Numbered from the stretch's first letter, positions 40,056 through 50,360 are shown. The stretch is DNA of 64,000 bases from Acidimicrobiia bacterium (GCA_016871315.1 VFZE01000002.1:62001-126000), one strand, 5' to 3'. Numbers and translations are program-made. The notes: generated by a model from the letters alone, not told the origin.

Positions 40056-40686
40056 AGTCTTTGTGAATCAACCGCAACATCGGCGAAAAGGTCGTGTTCA
40101 CAAGGATATGGCGGCGGCCATCGCTTTGGAGCACGATGCCGAATTGATGGTCCGTGTCCGCGAAGGCGACACGGCCAGTTTCACTCAGTTGCTGGAGCGC
40201 CACCGGACTTCGGTGGTCCATTTTCTCTATCGCATGGTCCAGAACCAGGCTGTCGCTGAAGAGCTCGCCCAGGAGGTTTTCCTGCGCGTTTACAAGTCCA
40301 GGGCCGGTTATGAGCCGTCGGCCAAGTTCACCACCTGGCTGTTCCGCATCGCCACTCATTTGGCGTTGAACTGGATCCGGGATAACAAGGGCAGTTTGCA
40401 GACACAAAGTCTGGATGAGCAGATTCTGGAGGGGGCCGAACGCCAGGTTCGCGACCGCGCCCCCAGCGTTGAGCAAAAGATGGTACGCGAGGCGCGGATG
40501 GAGGAGATCCGGAAGGCCATCCGGCTGCTGCCTGCCAAACAGCGGGCGGCCGTGCTCATGCATAAGTATGAAGAGTTGGAGTATTCTCAAATCGCGAAGG
40601 TGCTGGAATGCTCGGAGTCGGCGGTGAAGTCGCTGCTGTTCCGGGCCTACGAGACGTTGCGGGCCAGGCTGGCCCACTTGAGGTGA
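40003..40686 (+). CDS. ECF-type RNA polymerase sigma factor
   Basis: 227 residues. Region 2 (LERHRTSVVHFLYRMVQN, AEELAQEVFLRVYKSR) and region 4 (RKAIRLLPAKQRAAVLMH, YSQIAKVLECSESAVKSLLF) without regions 1 and 3, the ECF plan. TTG 40003 has AAGGAG upstream; an ATG at 40108 (MAAAIALEHD) is also possible and would avoid overlapping plsY. A zinc anti-sigma factor gene follows 16 bp downstream, so this is a self-contained sigma/anti-sigma pair. Confidence 0.9.
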   Translation: MSGSAQEPRSESGLEAGEVFVNQPQHRRKGRVHKDMAAAIALEHDAELMVRVREGDTASFTQLLERHRTSVVHFLYRMVQNQAVAEELAQEVFLRVYKSRAGYEPSAKFTTWLFRIATHLALNWIRDNKGSLQTQSLDEQILEGAERQVRDRAPSVEQKMVREARMEEIRKAIRLLPAKQRAAVLMHKYEELEYSQIAKVLECSESAVKSLLFRAYETLRARLAHLR

Positions 40687-40702
40687 AAGGAGGCGGCAGG
40701 CA

Positions 40703-41182
40703 ATGATTTGTCCGATGCAAGACCGGGAGAACGCGGCCATCCTGCTGGACTACTGCGACCGCAGGCTGGATACCGACCTGATGCGCCGCATCAGTTCTCA
40801 CGTCGAAGTTTGCGTGGAATGCCAGAACGTGCTGGCCGCGCAGCGGCAGGTGTGGAGCGCGCTGGATGCCTGGGAGCCGGCGCCCGTTTCCACGGATTTC
40901 AACCGCCGCCTATATGCACGCATCGAGCGCGAAGAGGCCGCCGGATTCTGGAAGCGGCTGTTTGCGCCGGTCACGCCGGTGCTGCTGCGGCCCGCTTTGC
41001 CGGTAGCTGCGGCCTGCCTGCTGGTCGTCGGGACGTTGCTGTTTCAAACGCCGCAGGAGCCCAGTCTCGGCAAGCAGGCCGGCGCCGAGCTGGTTGACCT
41101 GGATCAAGTGGAAAAGGCGCTGGACGATATGGAGATGCTGCGCCAGATGGGTGTCTTTGCCGGCTCCGAGGGCGGGGTCTAG
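40703..41182 (+). CDS. Membrane anti-sigma factor with zinc-binding ZAS motif
   Basis: 159 residues: N-terminal zinc anti-sigma domain with HVEVCVEC (H-x3-C-x2-C) plus an earlier Cys, a membrane helix about residues 95-113 (PALPVAAACLLVVGTLLF) and a short acidic periplasmic tail. AAAGGAGG lies upstream. Expected to hold the preceding sigma factor at the membrane until a signal releases it. Confidence 0.88.
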   Translation: MICPMQDRENAAILLDYCDRRLDTDLMRRISSHVEVCVECQNVLAAQRQVWSALDAWEPAPVSTDFNRRLYARIEREEAAGFWKRLFAPVTPVLLRPALPVAAACLLVVGTLLFQTPQEPSLGKQAGAELVDLDQVEKALDDMEMLRQMGVFAGSEGGV

Positions 41183-41224
41183 CTGGGTTTCTTATCAGGT
41201 TTGAGGATTAGGGAAGTGGTGAGC

Positions 41225-41761
41225 ATGCGCGTCCGGTTCACAGTTGCGGTATGTCTGTCTGCCTTGTTGGCGGCGCCGCTCTGCGCCCAGAAGAAGGGGC
41301 CCGGCCCAGCGGCCAAGATCATCCAGCCTAATCCCAAGCAGGGGCGCAACCAGCTGGACCGGATTCGCAAGATGACTCCGGCCGAACGCCGCCGCCTGAT
41401 GGAGCGCTTGCCGCCGGAGCGCCAGAAAGCCATCGCCGACCGCCTCGAGCGCTTCCAGCAACTCACTCCGGAGGAGCGCGAGCAGCTACGCCACCAGTAT
41501 GAACTCTTTGAGCGCCTCCCTCAGGAACGCCGCGAAGCAATGCGGCGGCTCTATCAACGCTTCAATAGTCTTTCCGAAGAACGCCGCCCGCTGCTGCGTG
41601 AGGAGTTTCAATCGCTTCAGGCCCTCTCCGTGGAGGAGAGGCAGGCGCGCATGAACAGCGATGAATTCCGCAACAAATACACCGCCGCGGAGCAGCAGCT
41701 GCTCTCCGACATGAGCAAGATCCTGCCGGAAAACACTCCCGAGAAGGCTCCCAAACCCTGA
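41225..41761 (+). CDS. DUF3106-like secreted Arg/Glu-rich protein
   Basis: 178 residues with signal peptide (MRVRFTVAVCLSALLAAPLC, AQ) followed by helical, highly charged repeats of the form LTPEEREQLRHQYELFERLP, as in DUF3106 proteins. Four such units can be counted. Function unknown; third gene after sigma and anti-sigma factor, so possibly part of an envelope stress sensing unit, with a fold like the periplasmic Spy/CpxP helices. Confidence 0.75.
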   Translation: MRVRFTVAVCLSALLAAPLCAQKKGPGPAAKIIQPNPKQGRNQLDRIRKMTPAERRRLMERLPPERQKAIADRLERFQQLTPEEREQLRHQYELFERLPQERREAMRRLYQRFNSLSEERRPLLREEFQSLQALSVEERQARMNSDEFRNKYTAAEQQLLSDMSKILPENTPEKAPKP

Positions 41762-41799
41762 GTACGTAACCGCGCTTGCTTTTTGCTAAGATAGCCCTC

Positions 41800-44700
41800 A
41801 TGCTGCTTAGGGTCATTACTCGCACTTTACTTGCCGCCTGCCTTCTGGCGGGATCTCTGTTCGGCCAGGGAACCACTTCGCGCGCCGTCGGCATCATCCA
41901 GGACTCCACCGGCTCGGTGGTTCCCGGCGCCACCGTCAGGCTGACCAATGAGGGCACGAACACCACCTTCACCGTCACCTCCGCCGAGAACGGCGTCTAC
42001 GTCTTTGAAGCCGTCCAAACGGGCTCCTACACGCTCACGGTGGAGGCCAGCGGCTTCAAGAAATTCACCGCCAAGGGCAACCCCGTTTCCATCGGCCAGC
42101 CGCTCACGGTGAATGTCACGCTCGAGGTCGGCGCGGTGACCGAAACCGTGGAAGTGGCCGGCGCTTATGAGACTGTTCAAACCTCCACTTCGGGCAACTT
42201 CGGAAACCTGTTTGAAGGCCAGGTGATTCGCGATCTGCCCATCGTCGGCACCCGCGGCCGTAACCCATTGGAACTCGTGCTGCGCCAGCCCGGCGTCGTC
42301 TCTGGCGCCAATACCGGCGGCGGCACTCACGTCCACGGCGCCCGCGACCGCGCCTGGAACTTCACCCTCGACGGCATCGACATCAACGAGACCAGCGCCG
42401 GCGGCAGCAACTTCTCCCCGCTGCGCACCAATCCCGATTCCCTCGCCGAATTCCGCGTGCTCACCTCCAACTTCACCGCCGAATACGGCCGCAACTCCGG
42501 CGGCCAGGTGGCCATGATCACGCGTTCCGGCTCCAACCAGTTTCATGGCGACGGCTTCTGGTTCTACCGCACCCCGCGCCTCAACGCCAATGAGTGGCAG
42601 AACAACCTCAACAACCTCGGCCAGCGCCAGTTCGTTCAGAACATCTGGGGCGGCTCCCTCGGCGGACCCATCCGCCGGAACAAGACTTTCTTCTTCACCA
42701 ACCTCCAATGGCTGCGGGCGCGCGAATCGGCCGTCACCGACCGCACCGTCTATACGCAATCGGCGCGCCAGGGAATCTGGCGCTACGTGCGCGGCGGACG
42801 CAACGGCGCCGCGGGCGGCCCCTTCGCCGCGGTCGATTTCAACGGCCATGTCCTCCCCGGCCGCGATATCGGAACCTACAACATCGCCGCAAGTGATCCG
42901 CAGCGTCTCGGCATGGACCAGCGCATCCGCGGCTTGATCGAAGCCAGCCCGCTTCCCAACAACTTCACCGGTGGCGACGGGCTAAACACAGCGCTATTCA
43001 CCTTCACCGCCCTCCAGCAGGAACGCCAGTACGACGCCGTCTTTAAGATCGATCACAATATCAACGATCGCAACACCGTCTATGCCCGTCTCGCCTTTGG
43101 CCAGCAGAACACCAATTGCGACCGCGTCAACGGCGGCTCGGAGTTCTTCCCCGGCACCGGCTGCGTCGTCAACACCCTGCGCTCCCCGCGCAACTACGCC
43201 TTCAATTGGCGCACCACGCCCACTGCTTCGGTAACTAATGAGCTGGTCGTCGGCTTCAACAACTTCGCCTTCGATTTCCAGATCCCCACCGCGGATCTGA
43301 ACAAGATCACCCTCACCTCTCCAGTCACTATTCCGGAGACATTCAGCTTCGGCAACCTCCGCGAACTCACCACGTACCAGTTTGTCGACAACCTGGCCTG
43401 GTTCCGCGGCACGCACGCCATCAAGTTCGGAGCCAACGTCCGGCTGCAGCGTCACCGCGACACGCGCGGATCCATCGCCGGCTTGAACGCCAACCAGAGC
43501 GTCAATTTCTCCACCGCCGTCAGCCCCGTCGACCCGGCCACCTTCGGTCTGCCCCGCGACATTAACGTCCAGTTTGACCAGGTGCCCTTGCAGGCCCACG
43601 TCAACTTCCTGCTCGGCCGTGTCGGGACCACCTCCAAGGCTTTTGTGGCCCAAGGCGACCAGTTCGTCAACCAGCTATACAACGTCACCTCCCGCTATGA
43701 TGAGTACGATTTCTACTGGCAGGACAACTGGAAACTACGCCGCAATCTCACCATTGACGTCGGGCTGCGCTGGGAGTGGAAGCTCAGCCCGCGCGCCGGC
43801 AATGGCATCATCCGCGCTCCCAACGCCCTGATGACCGCCGGCGCGGCGGCCACCAACACCCTCCGCTGGGAACCGCGAGCTTTCTATGGCGACGATCTCA
43901 ATAACCTGGGGCCTTCGCTCGGCTTGGCATGGGATCCGTCCGGGAAAGGCAAATCCAGCGTCCGCGCCAACTATCGAATTGCCTATGACCGCATCAACAC
44001 CTTCGCCTTCTCCTCCTCCGTGCTCCAGAATCTGCCCGGCGTCGCGCAGGGCGTCGTCAATCAGGCCTACGGACAGGGTGGCGGCCGTCTCGGCGGCCTT
44101 CCCGTGCTTCAGCCGCCTTCGCTCTCCCCCAACAGCCTGGCTCAGCCTCCGGCCTTCTCCAACAACTCCATCACCGTGGTTGATCCCGATTTCCGCATGC
44201 CCATGACCCATCAATGGGGCCTCAGCCTTCAGCAGGAGATCATGAGCCGTACCGTGGTTGAGATCAACTACATCGGCCGCCGCGCCTATGGCTTGTTCGG
44301 CGCCTACAATGCCAACCAGACCGAGATCTTCCGCAACGGATTCCTCGACGCCTTCAAGATCGTGCAGGCCGGAGGCCAATCGGATCTCATGAACCGGCTG
44401 TTGCTGCCCGATACCAGACGCCAGGCGAACGAAACGGGCTCCAACATGATCCGCCGCCTGTTTCCCGCCGACCTACGCAACAATTCGGTCGGCGCGGTTG
44501 CCGGCAACATCGCCGCGCGCATTCAGGGCTCGCGGTCGGTGGCCGATCTCTCCGATCTCGGCACCTTTTACCTCACCGCTTTCCCGCAGTTCCTCGGCGG
44601 CGTCAACGTGATCGACTCCAATGACTTTTCCACCTACCACGCCGTCGAATTCCAGGTCGAGCGCCGCTTCCACAACGGGCTCAGCTGGCAGGCCAGCTAT

Positions 44701-45405
44701 ACGTTGTCCAAATCGCTCGACACGCGCTCCTATGATCCGGCCTTCACCGTTGTCAGCGGGGCTAACAATCAGTCGGCCTCCTCCACGCCGTTTGACCTCT
44801 CCAACCGCAAACTCAACTATGCGCTTTCCGATTTTGACCGCACTCACGTCGTGCAATCCTTCTGGTCCTTCGAGCTGCCCTTCGGCCGCGGCCGCCGCTA
44901 CGCCTCCTCGGCAGGCGCGTGGATGAACCGTGTCATCGGCGGCTGGCAACTGTCCGGCTTCATGACCCTTCAGGGCGGCAGGCCCTTTACCATCTACTCC
45001 GGCTCCAACACCGTCTCGAACGTCAATCAAAGCCCGGCCAACTGCAGCGGCTGCACCCGAGCCGACGGCCGTGTTTTTGACGATCCCTCGCAGGGCCTGA
45101 AGTTCTACTTGAACGAAAGCGAGCGCAACCGCTTCTCCATACCCGGTCCGGGCGAGCTTGGCAACACCGGCCGCAACTTTCTCCGTGGCCCAGGTTCATT
45201 CTCCATGGACGCCGCCTTCCTGAAGCGCACTCCGCTCACCGAACGCACCAGCCTTGAGTTGCGAGCCGACATGACCAACATCACCAATACGCCCACGTTC
45301 GGCTTCCCGACCGCGACCTTTACCTCCACAATCTTCGGCCGCATTCGCGACTCCGTTATCAGCGGATCGCGCAAGATCCAGCTCGGCGCGAAGCTACATT
45401 TTTAA
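41800..45405 (+). CDS. TonB-dependent receptor with carboxypeptidase-regulatory domain (Oar-like)
   Basis: 1201 residues. Signal peptide, then a carboxypeptidase-regulatory-like domain (about 30-110: GIIQDSTGSVVPGATVRLTN, AVQTGSYTLTVEASGFKKF), plug domain (GRNSGGQVAMITRSGSNQFH), and a large beta-barrel ending KLHF with the terminal Phe needed for outer-membrane insertion. Proteins of this type are numerous in Solibacter-like genomes and take up complex polymers or peptides; the substrate is unknown. ATG 41800 chosen by signal peptide. The 3' end overlaps the convergent kinase gene by 4 bp. Confidence 0.93.
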   Translation: MLLRVITRTLLAACLLAGSLFGQGTTSRAVGIIQDSTGSVVPGATVRLTNEGTNTTFTVTSAENGVYVFEAVQTGSYTLTVEASGFKKFTAKGNPVSIGQPLTVNVTLEVGAVTETVEVAGAYETVQTSTSGNFGNLFEGQVIRDLPIVGTRGRNPLELVLRQPGVVSGANTGGGTHVHGARDRAWNFTLDGIDINETSAGGSNFSPLRTNPDSLAEFRVLTSNFTAEYGRNSGGQVAMITRSGSNQFHGDGFWFYRTPRLNANEWQNNLNNLGQRQFVQNIWGGSLGGPIRRNKTFFFTNLQWLRARESAVTDRTVYTQSARQGIWRYVRGGRNGAAGGPFAAVDFNGHVLPGRDIGTYNIAASDPQRLGMDQRIRGLIEASPLPNNFTGGDGLNTALFTFTALQQERQYDAVFKIDHNINDRNTVYARLAFGQQNTNCDRVNGGSEFFPGTGCVVNTLRSPRNYAFNWRTTPTASVTNELVVGFNNFAFDFQIPTADLNKITLTSPVTIPETFSFGNLRELTTYQFVDNLAWFRGTHAIKFGANVRLQRHRDTRGSIAGLNANQSVNFSTAVSPVDPATFGLPRDINVQFDQVPLQAHVNFLLGRVGTTSKAFVAQGDQFVNQLYNVTSRYDEYDFYWQDNWKLRRNLTIDVGLRWEWKLSPRAGNGIIRAPNALMTAGAAATNTLRWEPRAFYGDDLNNLGPSLGLAWDPSGKGKSSVRANYRIAYDRINTFAFSSSVLQNLPGVAQGVVNQAYGQGGGRLGGLPVLQPPSLSPNSLAQPPAFSNNSITVVDPDFRMPMTHQWGLSLQQEIMSRTVVEINYIGRRAYGLFGAYNANQTEIFRNGFLDAFKIVQAGGQSDLMNRLLLPDTRRQANETGSNMIRRLFPADLRNNSVGAVAGNIAARIQGSRSVADLSDLGTFYLTAFPQFLGGVNVIDSNDFSTYHAVEFQVERRFHNGLSWQASYTLSKSLDTRSYDPAFTVVSGANNQSASSTPFDLSNRKLNYALSDFDRTHVVQSFWSFELPFGRGRRYASSAGAWMNRVIGGWQLSGFMTLQGGRPFTIYSGSNTVSNVNQSPANCSGCTRADGRVFDDPSQGLKFYLNESERNRFSIPGPGELGNTGRNFLRGPGSFSMDAAFLKRTPLTERTSLELRADMTNITNTPTFGFPTATFTSTIFGRIRDSVISGSRKIQLGAKLHF

Positions 45406-48400
45406 TCACGGGAGCGGTTCAGCAGTGCCGCCGACTGAATCGCCTCCGTCATGGCTCCGACGTCAATCGGCTTGGACAAGTAGCCGTCCATTCCCGCCTC
45501 AAGGCATTTATCCCGGTAGTCCGGACCGGCATGGGCCGTCAGAGCCAGCACGGGAGTGAAGCGGCCTGTCCTGTTCTGTATTCCGCGTATGACTCGGGTG
45601 GCTTCCAATCCGTCCATGCCGGGCATCTGCACGTCCATCAGCACTAAGTCGAACTCGCCTTTCTGGTATAAATCGATCGATTCGGCCCCCGAGCATGCCA
45701 GCACCACAAGGTGCCCCTGCCGCTCCAGCATGCGCCGCGCCACCAGCTGGTTGACGGGATTATCCTCAGCAATCAGGATCCGCAGCTTCTTCGCCGTTTG
45801 CCCAGGCGCCGCTTTGCTGACGCCGGCTATCGCCGCCTCCGTTTCCGGGCACGGCTGGACTTCGATTTCGCATCGGAAGCGGCTTCCTTCACCCTCTCGG
45901 CTCGCCACCTGGATCTCGCCGCCCATCATCTCGACCAACTGCTTGCTGATTGCCAGGCCTAGCCCGGTTCCGCCATGCAGTCTTGTGGTGGATCCATCCA
46001 CTTGCCGGAACGCCTCGAAGATGATTCTCTGCTGATCCTCCGGGATGCCGATTCCCGTATCCTCCACCTCCAGCTTCAGCCTCAGGCCGCCCGCCGGATT
46101 TGCCCCGGCGCTCATCCGCACAACCACCCAGCCCGTCTCAGTGAACTTGACTGCGTTACCCAGCAGGTTCAACAGCACTTGCCTGATCCGTGCCTCGTCC
46201 CCTACCACCTGTTCCGGCAGATCCGGGGCGAATTCCAACCGCAACTGCAGCTTCTTGACCTGCGCCAGCGCCGCCACGGACCGTACCGCGGACTCGCCGC
46301 ATTCCCGCACCGTAAACGGCTGGGGCCGGAGTTCCAGCCGACCCGCCTCGATTTTCGAAAAATCCAGCAGCTCGTTCAGCAGCGTCAGCAGCGATTGCGC
46401 GGAATGCTTGGACGCCTCCAGGTAGCCGCGCTGCTCGCCGTTCAGCTCCCCTTCCAGCGCCAGGTCGGTCATTCCCAGAATTCCATTCATCGGCGTCCGG
46501 ATCTCGTGGCTGATGTTGGTCAGGAACTCGGTCTTGAGCCGGCTGGCTTCCTCCGCCCGCCGCTTTTCCAGGCTCAGCTGCTGTGTTCGCGCCTCCACCA
46601 GCTGCTCTAATTCCCGCCGGTGGTGTTCCAGCCGCTTGAGACGCCATTTCCACACCGCACCCACCAGGCCGGCGCAGCCGGAAACAACCATCAGAAGGAA
46701 CCACCAGGTAAGCCAGAATGGCGGTCTCACACGGAACCGCAGCCGGGTAGGATTGGCGCTTTCCACTCCCTCGGCGGAGATCCCGAAAACCTCGAACAAA
46801 TACTCCCCTGGCGCCAGATTCGGATAGCGCAGTTCACTCTGTTGGGATTCAATCCAGGTATCGTCCACCCCGGAGAGCCGGTACCGGTAGCTCACCTTCT
46901 TCTCATTCCGGAAGCTCAGCGCCGCAAACCGCAGATGCAGCGACCGCTCGGCGTAGGGAACCTCGACGGTCCCGGCCGGATTCCGCTGTTTTCCCCCCAG
47001 GCTTACCGAAACCAGTTCTACGGGCGGCCCTCCTGGCTGCAGCCGCTTCCCGCTCGGCGTGTATCGCGACAATCCCCTGCTTGTGGAGATCCAGATCGCC
47101 CCATCGGAATCCTGAAAGAAACCGTTGGAGTTGCAGTCGTCCCAAAGCAGTCCGTCCGCTGTGCCGAACTGGCGCCAGGCCCTTCCGTTCCAGGCGTTCA
47201 AACCCCGCTCGGTTCCCGCCCAGATGTTGCCAGACTTGTCCCGGCCCAGAAAATAGGTTTTGTCGGAGGAAAGCCCGGTTTGGGTTCCATGATGTTCCAC
47301 TTGCAGTTTGCCATTCAGCAGCCGGATCGCTGATATCCCCAATGGCTCCGCATAGGCCACCCAGATCCTTCCGTCGTTTGCCGTGGTGACCGAGCTGCTT
47401 CGCTGGCTTTTCAGACCTTCCTGCACGCCAAACCGCCGCCATTGACCCTCCCGCCAGCGCACCAATCCTCTTGTGGCGGGTATCCAAACCGCGCCCTCTG
47501 CATCCTGTACCGCCTGGTAGAAACGCTCGGCCAGGTCAGTCCCGGGAACTTCCAAACGCTCCACATGGAAAGGTCCGTCCACAGGCGAACTTCGGTACAA
47601 TCCGCCGATCGTCGAGATCCAAAGCCGCTGCTCCCGGTCCAGCATCAGACCATATACGGAATCGGTAAGTAGGCCAGACTCCTTGCCGAATCGGCCGGCC
47701 GGCTTTCCACCCGGTTGAAACCGCGCCAAACCTCCAGGCGCCAATCCGGCCCATAGGTGGCCATCCGGATCCACCGCCAGTGCCCGCGCCTTCACATCCC
47801 GCAACGCCAGATGAACCCCCCCCTCTCCCTTCCCCGTCATCCGGTTCAATCCATGATCAGTCCCAACCCATAACTGCCCGGCGCCATCCCGCCGCACTGC
47901 CCAAACAACGGGAAAGGATAGGCCGGATTCGGTTGTCCAGTTCTCCCACTCCTGATAACCCAGCCATCTGACCACGCCTTCGCCGGTAATCGCGATCCAT
48001 AGGGAGCCTTCCCGGTCCTGAAACACATGAGAGGCGGCATCTCGTGGCAAACCCTGCTTCGACCCTATGTATTTCCACCTGCCTTCTGCCCGCACCGCTA
48101 GCCCTTTCTGCGTGGGAACCATCAACTCCCCGTCGGCGGTGATCGTCAAAGGCCGCGCCGGATAGGCAGTGCCTGCAAGTCCCTCGCTGGCGTCTTCCGC
48201 CCAGCCTCCGCTGCTAACACGATAAAGCATGGTGGGGCTGCGCAGCCACAAGTTTCCTTTGCCGTCCCTGGCTAAGCTGGACCAGTTCTGGGCAGGCAAT
48301 CCCAAAGAATCGCCGTGCTTTTTTACTTTCCAACCCTCCAGGCGGCACAAGTCCGTGCCGCAACCAAACCAAAGCCGGCCCTCAGGCTCCACCTCCAGCC

Positions 48401-48917
48401 CATGCGTTTCCCCACGGTAAACCCACTCGGCCCGGTATCCTCCCGATTCCCCGCTTACGCGGGCCACGCCTTTGCTTGTAGATAGATACACGGTTCTCAA
48501 GCCGTGCGAGGCAATGTGATCGTAGCCAACCATCTCTACCGGTTCGCCTAGATACACCGTCTTGAACTGGCTCCCGGTCCGCACCACAACCCCGTTTCGA
48601 GTGCCCACCCAGAAAATGCCGCCGCGGTCTTCGTGCAGCGACTGCACATCGGTGCTTGGCAGACCATCCTGCAAGCCATAAGAAGTGAATTGCTGGCCGT
48701 CATAGCGGTGCAGGCCGTTTTGCGTGCCGATCCACAGAAAACCGCTCCGGTCCTGCATCAACTGGTTGGAATTGATGTTCGACAGGCCTTCCGCGTAGGC
48801 GTAGCTCTTGAAGCTATATTTTTGGGCGGCTCCGACGGCTGGCATTGCAAGCAGCAGCGCGGCCACCCCTGCTACGGCACTCCAACTGGCACCCTCACGC
48901 CTGATGCGACGGTCCAC
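45402..48917 (-). CDS. Two-component regulator propeller hybrid histidine kinase
   Basis: 1171 residues: signal peptide/first helix, two seven-bladed propellers built from repeats like DRSGFLWIGTQNGLHRYDG (about residues 30-640), a Y_Y_Y domain (VSYRYRLSGVDDTWI), a membrane helix (about 740-760), HisKA with [12 protein letters not shown], HATPase (NAVKF, DTGIGIPE, GTGLGLAI) and a C-terminal receiver with DLVLMDVQMPGMDG. There is no AraC output domain. This architecture senses carbohydrate-like ligands in Bacteroidetes; beside a TonB-dependent receptor, it could control uptake genes, an inference. Confidence 0.92.
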   Translation of the reverse strand: MDRRIRREGASWSAVAGVAALLLAMPAVGAAQKYSFKSYAYAEGLSNINSNQLMQDRSGFLWIGTQNGLHRYDGQQFTSYGLQDGLPSTDVQSLHEDRGGIFWVGTRNGVVVRTGSQFKTVYLGEPVEMVGYDHIASHGLRTVYLSTSKGVARVSGESGGYRAEWVYRGETHGLEVEPEGRLWFGCGTDLCRLEGWKVKKHGDSLGLPAQNWSSLARDGKGNLWLRSPTMLYRVSSGGWAEDASEGLAGTAYPARPLTITADGELMVPTQKGLAVRAEGRWKYIGSKQGLPRDAASHVFQDREGSLWIAITGEGVVRWLGYQEWENWTTESGLSFPVVWAVRRDGAGQLWVGTDHGLNRMTGKGEGGVHLALRDVKARALAVDPDGHLWAGLAPGGLARFQPGGKPAGRFGKESGLLTDSVYGLMLDREQRLWISTIGGLYRSSPVDGPFHVERLEVPGTDLAERFYQAVQDAEGAVWIPATRGLVRWREGQWRRFGVQEGLKSQRSSSVTTANDGRIWVAYAEPLGISAIRLLNGKLQVEHHGTQTGLSSDKTYFLGRDKSGNIWAGTERGLNAWNGRAWRQFGTADGLLWDDCNSNGFFQDSDGAIWISTSRGLSRYTPSGKRLQPGGPPVELVSVSLGGKQRNPAGTVEVPYAERSLHLRFAALSFRNEKKVSYRYRLSGVDDTWIESQQSELRYPNLAPGEYLFEVFGISAEGVESANPTRLRFRVRPPFWLTWWFLLMVVSGCAGLVGAVWKWRLKRLEHHRRELEQLVEARTQQLSLEKRRAEEASRLKTEFLTNISHEIRTPMNGILGMTDLALEGELNGEQRGYLEASKHSAQSLLTLLNELLDFSKIEAGRLELRPQPFTVRECGESAVRSVAALAQVKKLQLRLEFAPDLPEQVVGDEARIRQVLLNLLGNAVKFTETGWVVVRMSAGANPAGGLRLKLEVEDTGIGIPEDQQRIIFEAFRQVDGSTTRLHGGTGLGLAISKQLVEMMGGEIQVASREGEGSRFRCEIEVQPCPETEAAIAGVSKAAPGQTAKKLRILIAEDNPVNQLVARRMLERQGHLVVLACSGAESIDLYQKGEFDLVLMDVQMPGMDGLEATRVIRGIQNRTGRFTPVLALTAHAGPDYRDKCLEAGMDGYLSKPIDVGAMTEAIQSAALLNRSRD

Positions 48918-49222
48918 GATTCCTTATCGGCACCCTCGCTGGGGCACCGTGCCACATTATCCTACTATCGGCCACAGCCAAGCAACCTCCGGCGCCCACG
49001 CCTGGGCGCTCCTCCCCGGGTGTTTGACGGGCGCAAAACCCAAGTGTGCAAAAACATACAGGCTCGTATAGGTGTTCTCTAGCGTCAACTCTAGGGATCT
49101 GTCCTAGTGCTTTAAGGCAGTGTTATTCCTCAAAATGAGAATGCAGCGATCAACAAAAATTTGCCCTCCAGTTACTGGCTATAGTTGGCTTATTTGGGGG
49201 GGTACCTTCGTGGATTGGAGAA
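48918..49222. other. Intergenic region between divergent genes
   Basis: 305 bp with no ORF I trust. A perfect hairpin, GCGCCCA-cgcc-TGGGCGC (48992-49009), is present; the part near 49050-49200 is A+T-rich and likely carries the promoter for the chemosensory operon, but no spaced -35/-10 pair stood out. GGAG directly precedes the ATG at 49223. Confidence 0.45.
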
Positions 49223-50347
49223 ATGAATTTTCGCGGAGCAGCCGTCACCAAGACAGTTACGTCGCAGTCCAAGATCAAAATGCGGGAGGTGGTTTCCGCC
49301 GCCCGGTTGGGTCAAAAAGATCTTGCACGTACCCATTTGAAGGAGTTGTTGGGGGAAGATCCCGACAATGAACAGGCGCTGTTGTGGGCCGCCGCGCTGG
49401 CCTTGACCCCCGAGGAGGCTTCTCTCCACCTGGAACGCGTCCTCAGCGTAAACCCGAACAATCAGCAGGCCATCAACATTCTCGCCGTCAGCCGGCTCAG
49501 CGGCGTCATTTCCCGGCCACAGCCGATGACATCTCCGGTGTCGGCGCCGATTCCTCATTTCGAGCCCGAACCGGTCGTCGAAGCCCGCCCCGCCCCGCCG
49601 GCGGCGCCCGCCGGCCGCGTACTCGAATTCCGGGAGATGCTCAAGCGCAACTGGGCCTGCCCGCTTTGCCACGGCGAAGCCATGCAGCCCCAGCGCCGCT
49701 GCGGCCGCTGTGGCGCACTCCTGGCCCTGGAAGATCTCCAGGCCCTGGCGGAAAACCGCGGTGTCGACGAAAAACTGCTCGCCGAGGCCGTCGGCATCCT
49801 CGAGAAGCGCGCTACCGTCGAGCCCACCTCGGATGCTTGTGTGAACGTCGCCCGCGTCTACCTCAATCTCAACCGCTCCGCCGAGGCGATGCCGTGGCTC
49901 AAAAAGGCTCTCGATGCCAATCCGAATGACACCGGCCTCAAGCTGGTTGTCCGCCAGCTCGAAAGCCGCCAGTTGGTTCTTGCCGTCGATGACAGCACCA
50001 CCCTGCGCAAAATCCTCTCCATCATGCTGGAGCGGAAAGGCTACCGCGTGCTCACCGCCGGCGACGGCATGCAGGCCCTGGCCCGCCTCGATGAGCAGGT
50101 TCCCGATCTCATTCTGCTGGATATCACCATGCCGCGCATGGATGGCTATCAGGTCTGCAAGGTCATCAAGCAGAATCCGTATACGAAGAATATCCCCGTT
50201 GTCATGTTGTCCGGCAATGACGGTTTCTTCGACAAGGTAAAAGGCAAACTGGCTGGCGCCGCCGACTACGTTACCAAGCCGTTTGAAGACGAGCAACTTA
50301 CGAAAGCTGTCAAGAAGTATATCCGGGCCGCGCAGCCCAAATCATGA
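49223..50347 (+). CDS. TPR / zinc-ribbon / receiver protein (PilG-like)
   Basis: 374 residues: TPR-like helices (about 15-95), a small zinc ribbon (CPLC near 143 and CGRC near 158), another helical repeat (about 180-240) and a C-terminal receiver (about 250-370) with LAVDDSTTLRKIL, phospho-Asp in LILLDITMPRMDG and KPFEDEQL. The receiver resembles the PilG/PilH type of type IV pilus chemosensory systems. The N-terminal additions are unlike PilG itself and may bind partner proteins. First gene of a five-gene (+) chemosensory cluster. Confidence 0.82.
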   Translation: MNFRGAAVTKTVTSQSKIKMREVVSAARLGQKDLARTHLKELLGEDPDNEQALLWAAALALTPEEASLHLERVLSVNPNNQQAINILAVSRLSGVISRPQPMTSPVSAPIPHFEPEPVVEARPAPPAAPAGRVLEFREMLKRNWACPLCHGEAMQPQRRCGRCGALLALEDLQALAENRGVDEKLLAEAVGILEKRATVEPTSDACVNVARVYLNLNRSAEAMPWLKKALDANPNDTGLKLVVRQLESRQLVLAVDDSTTLRKILSIMLERKGYRVLTAGDGMQALARLDEQVPDLILLDITMPRMDGYQVCKVIKQNPYTKNIPVVMLSGNDGFFDKVKGKLAGAADYVTKPFEDEQLTKAVKKYIRAAQPKS

Positions 50348-50360
50348 GAGAGGACATGAG

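Noticed and set aside
48992-49009. Perfect GC hairpin as a terminator or riboswitch
   Set aside because: It lies at the 5' side of both flanking genes, lacks a T-run and shows no riboswitch core.
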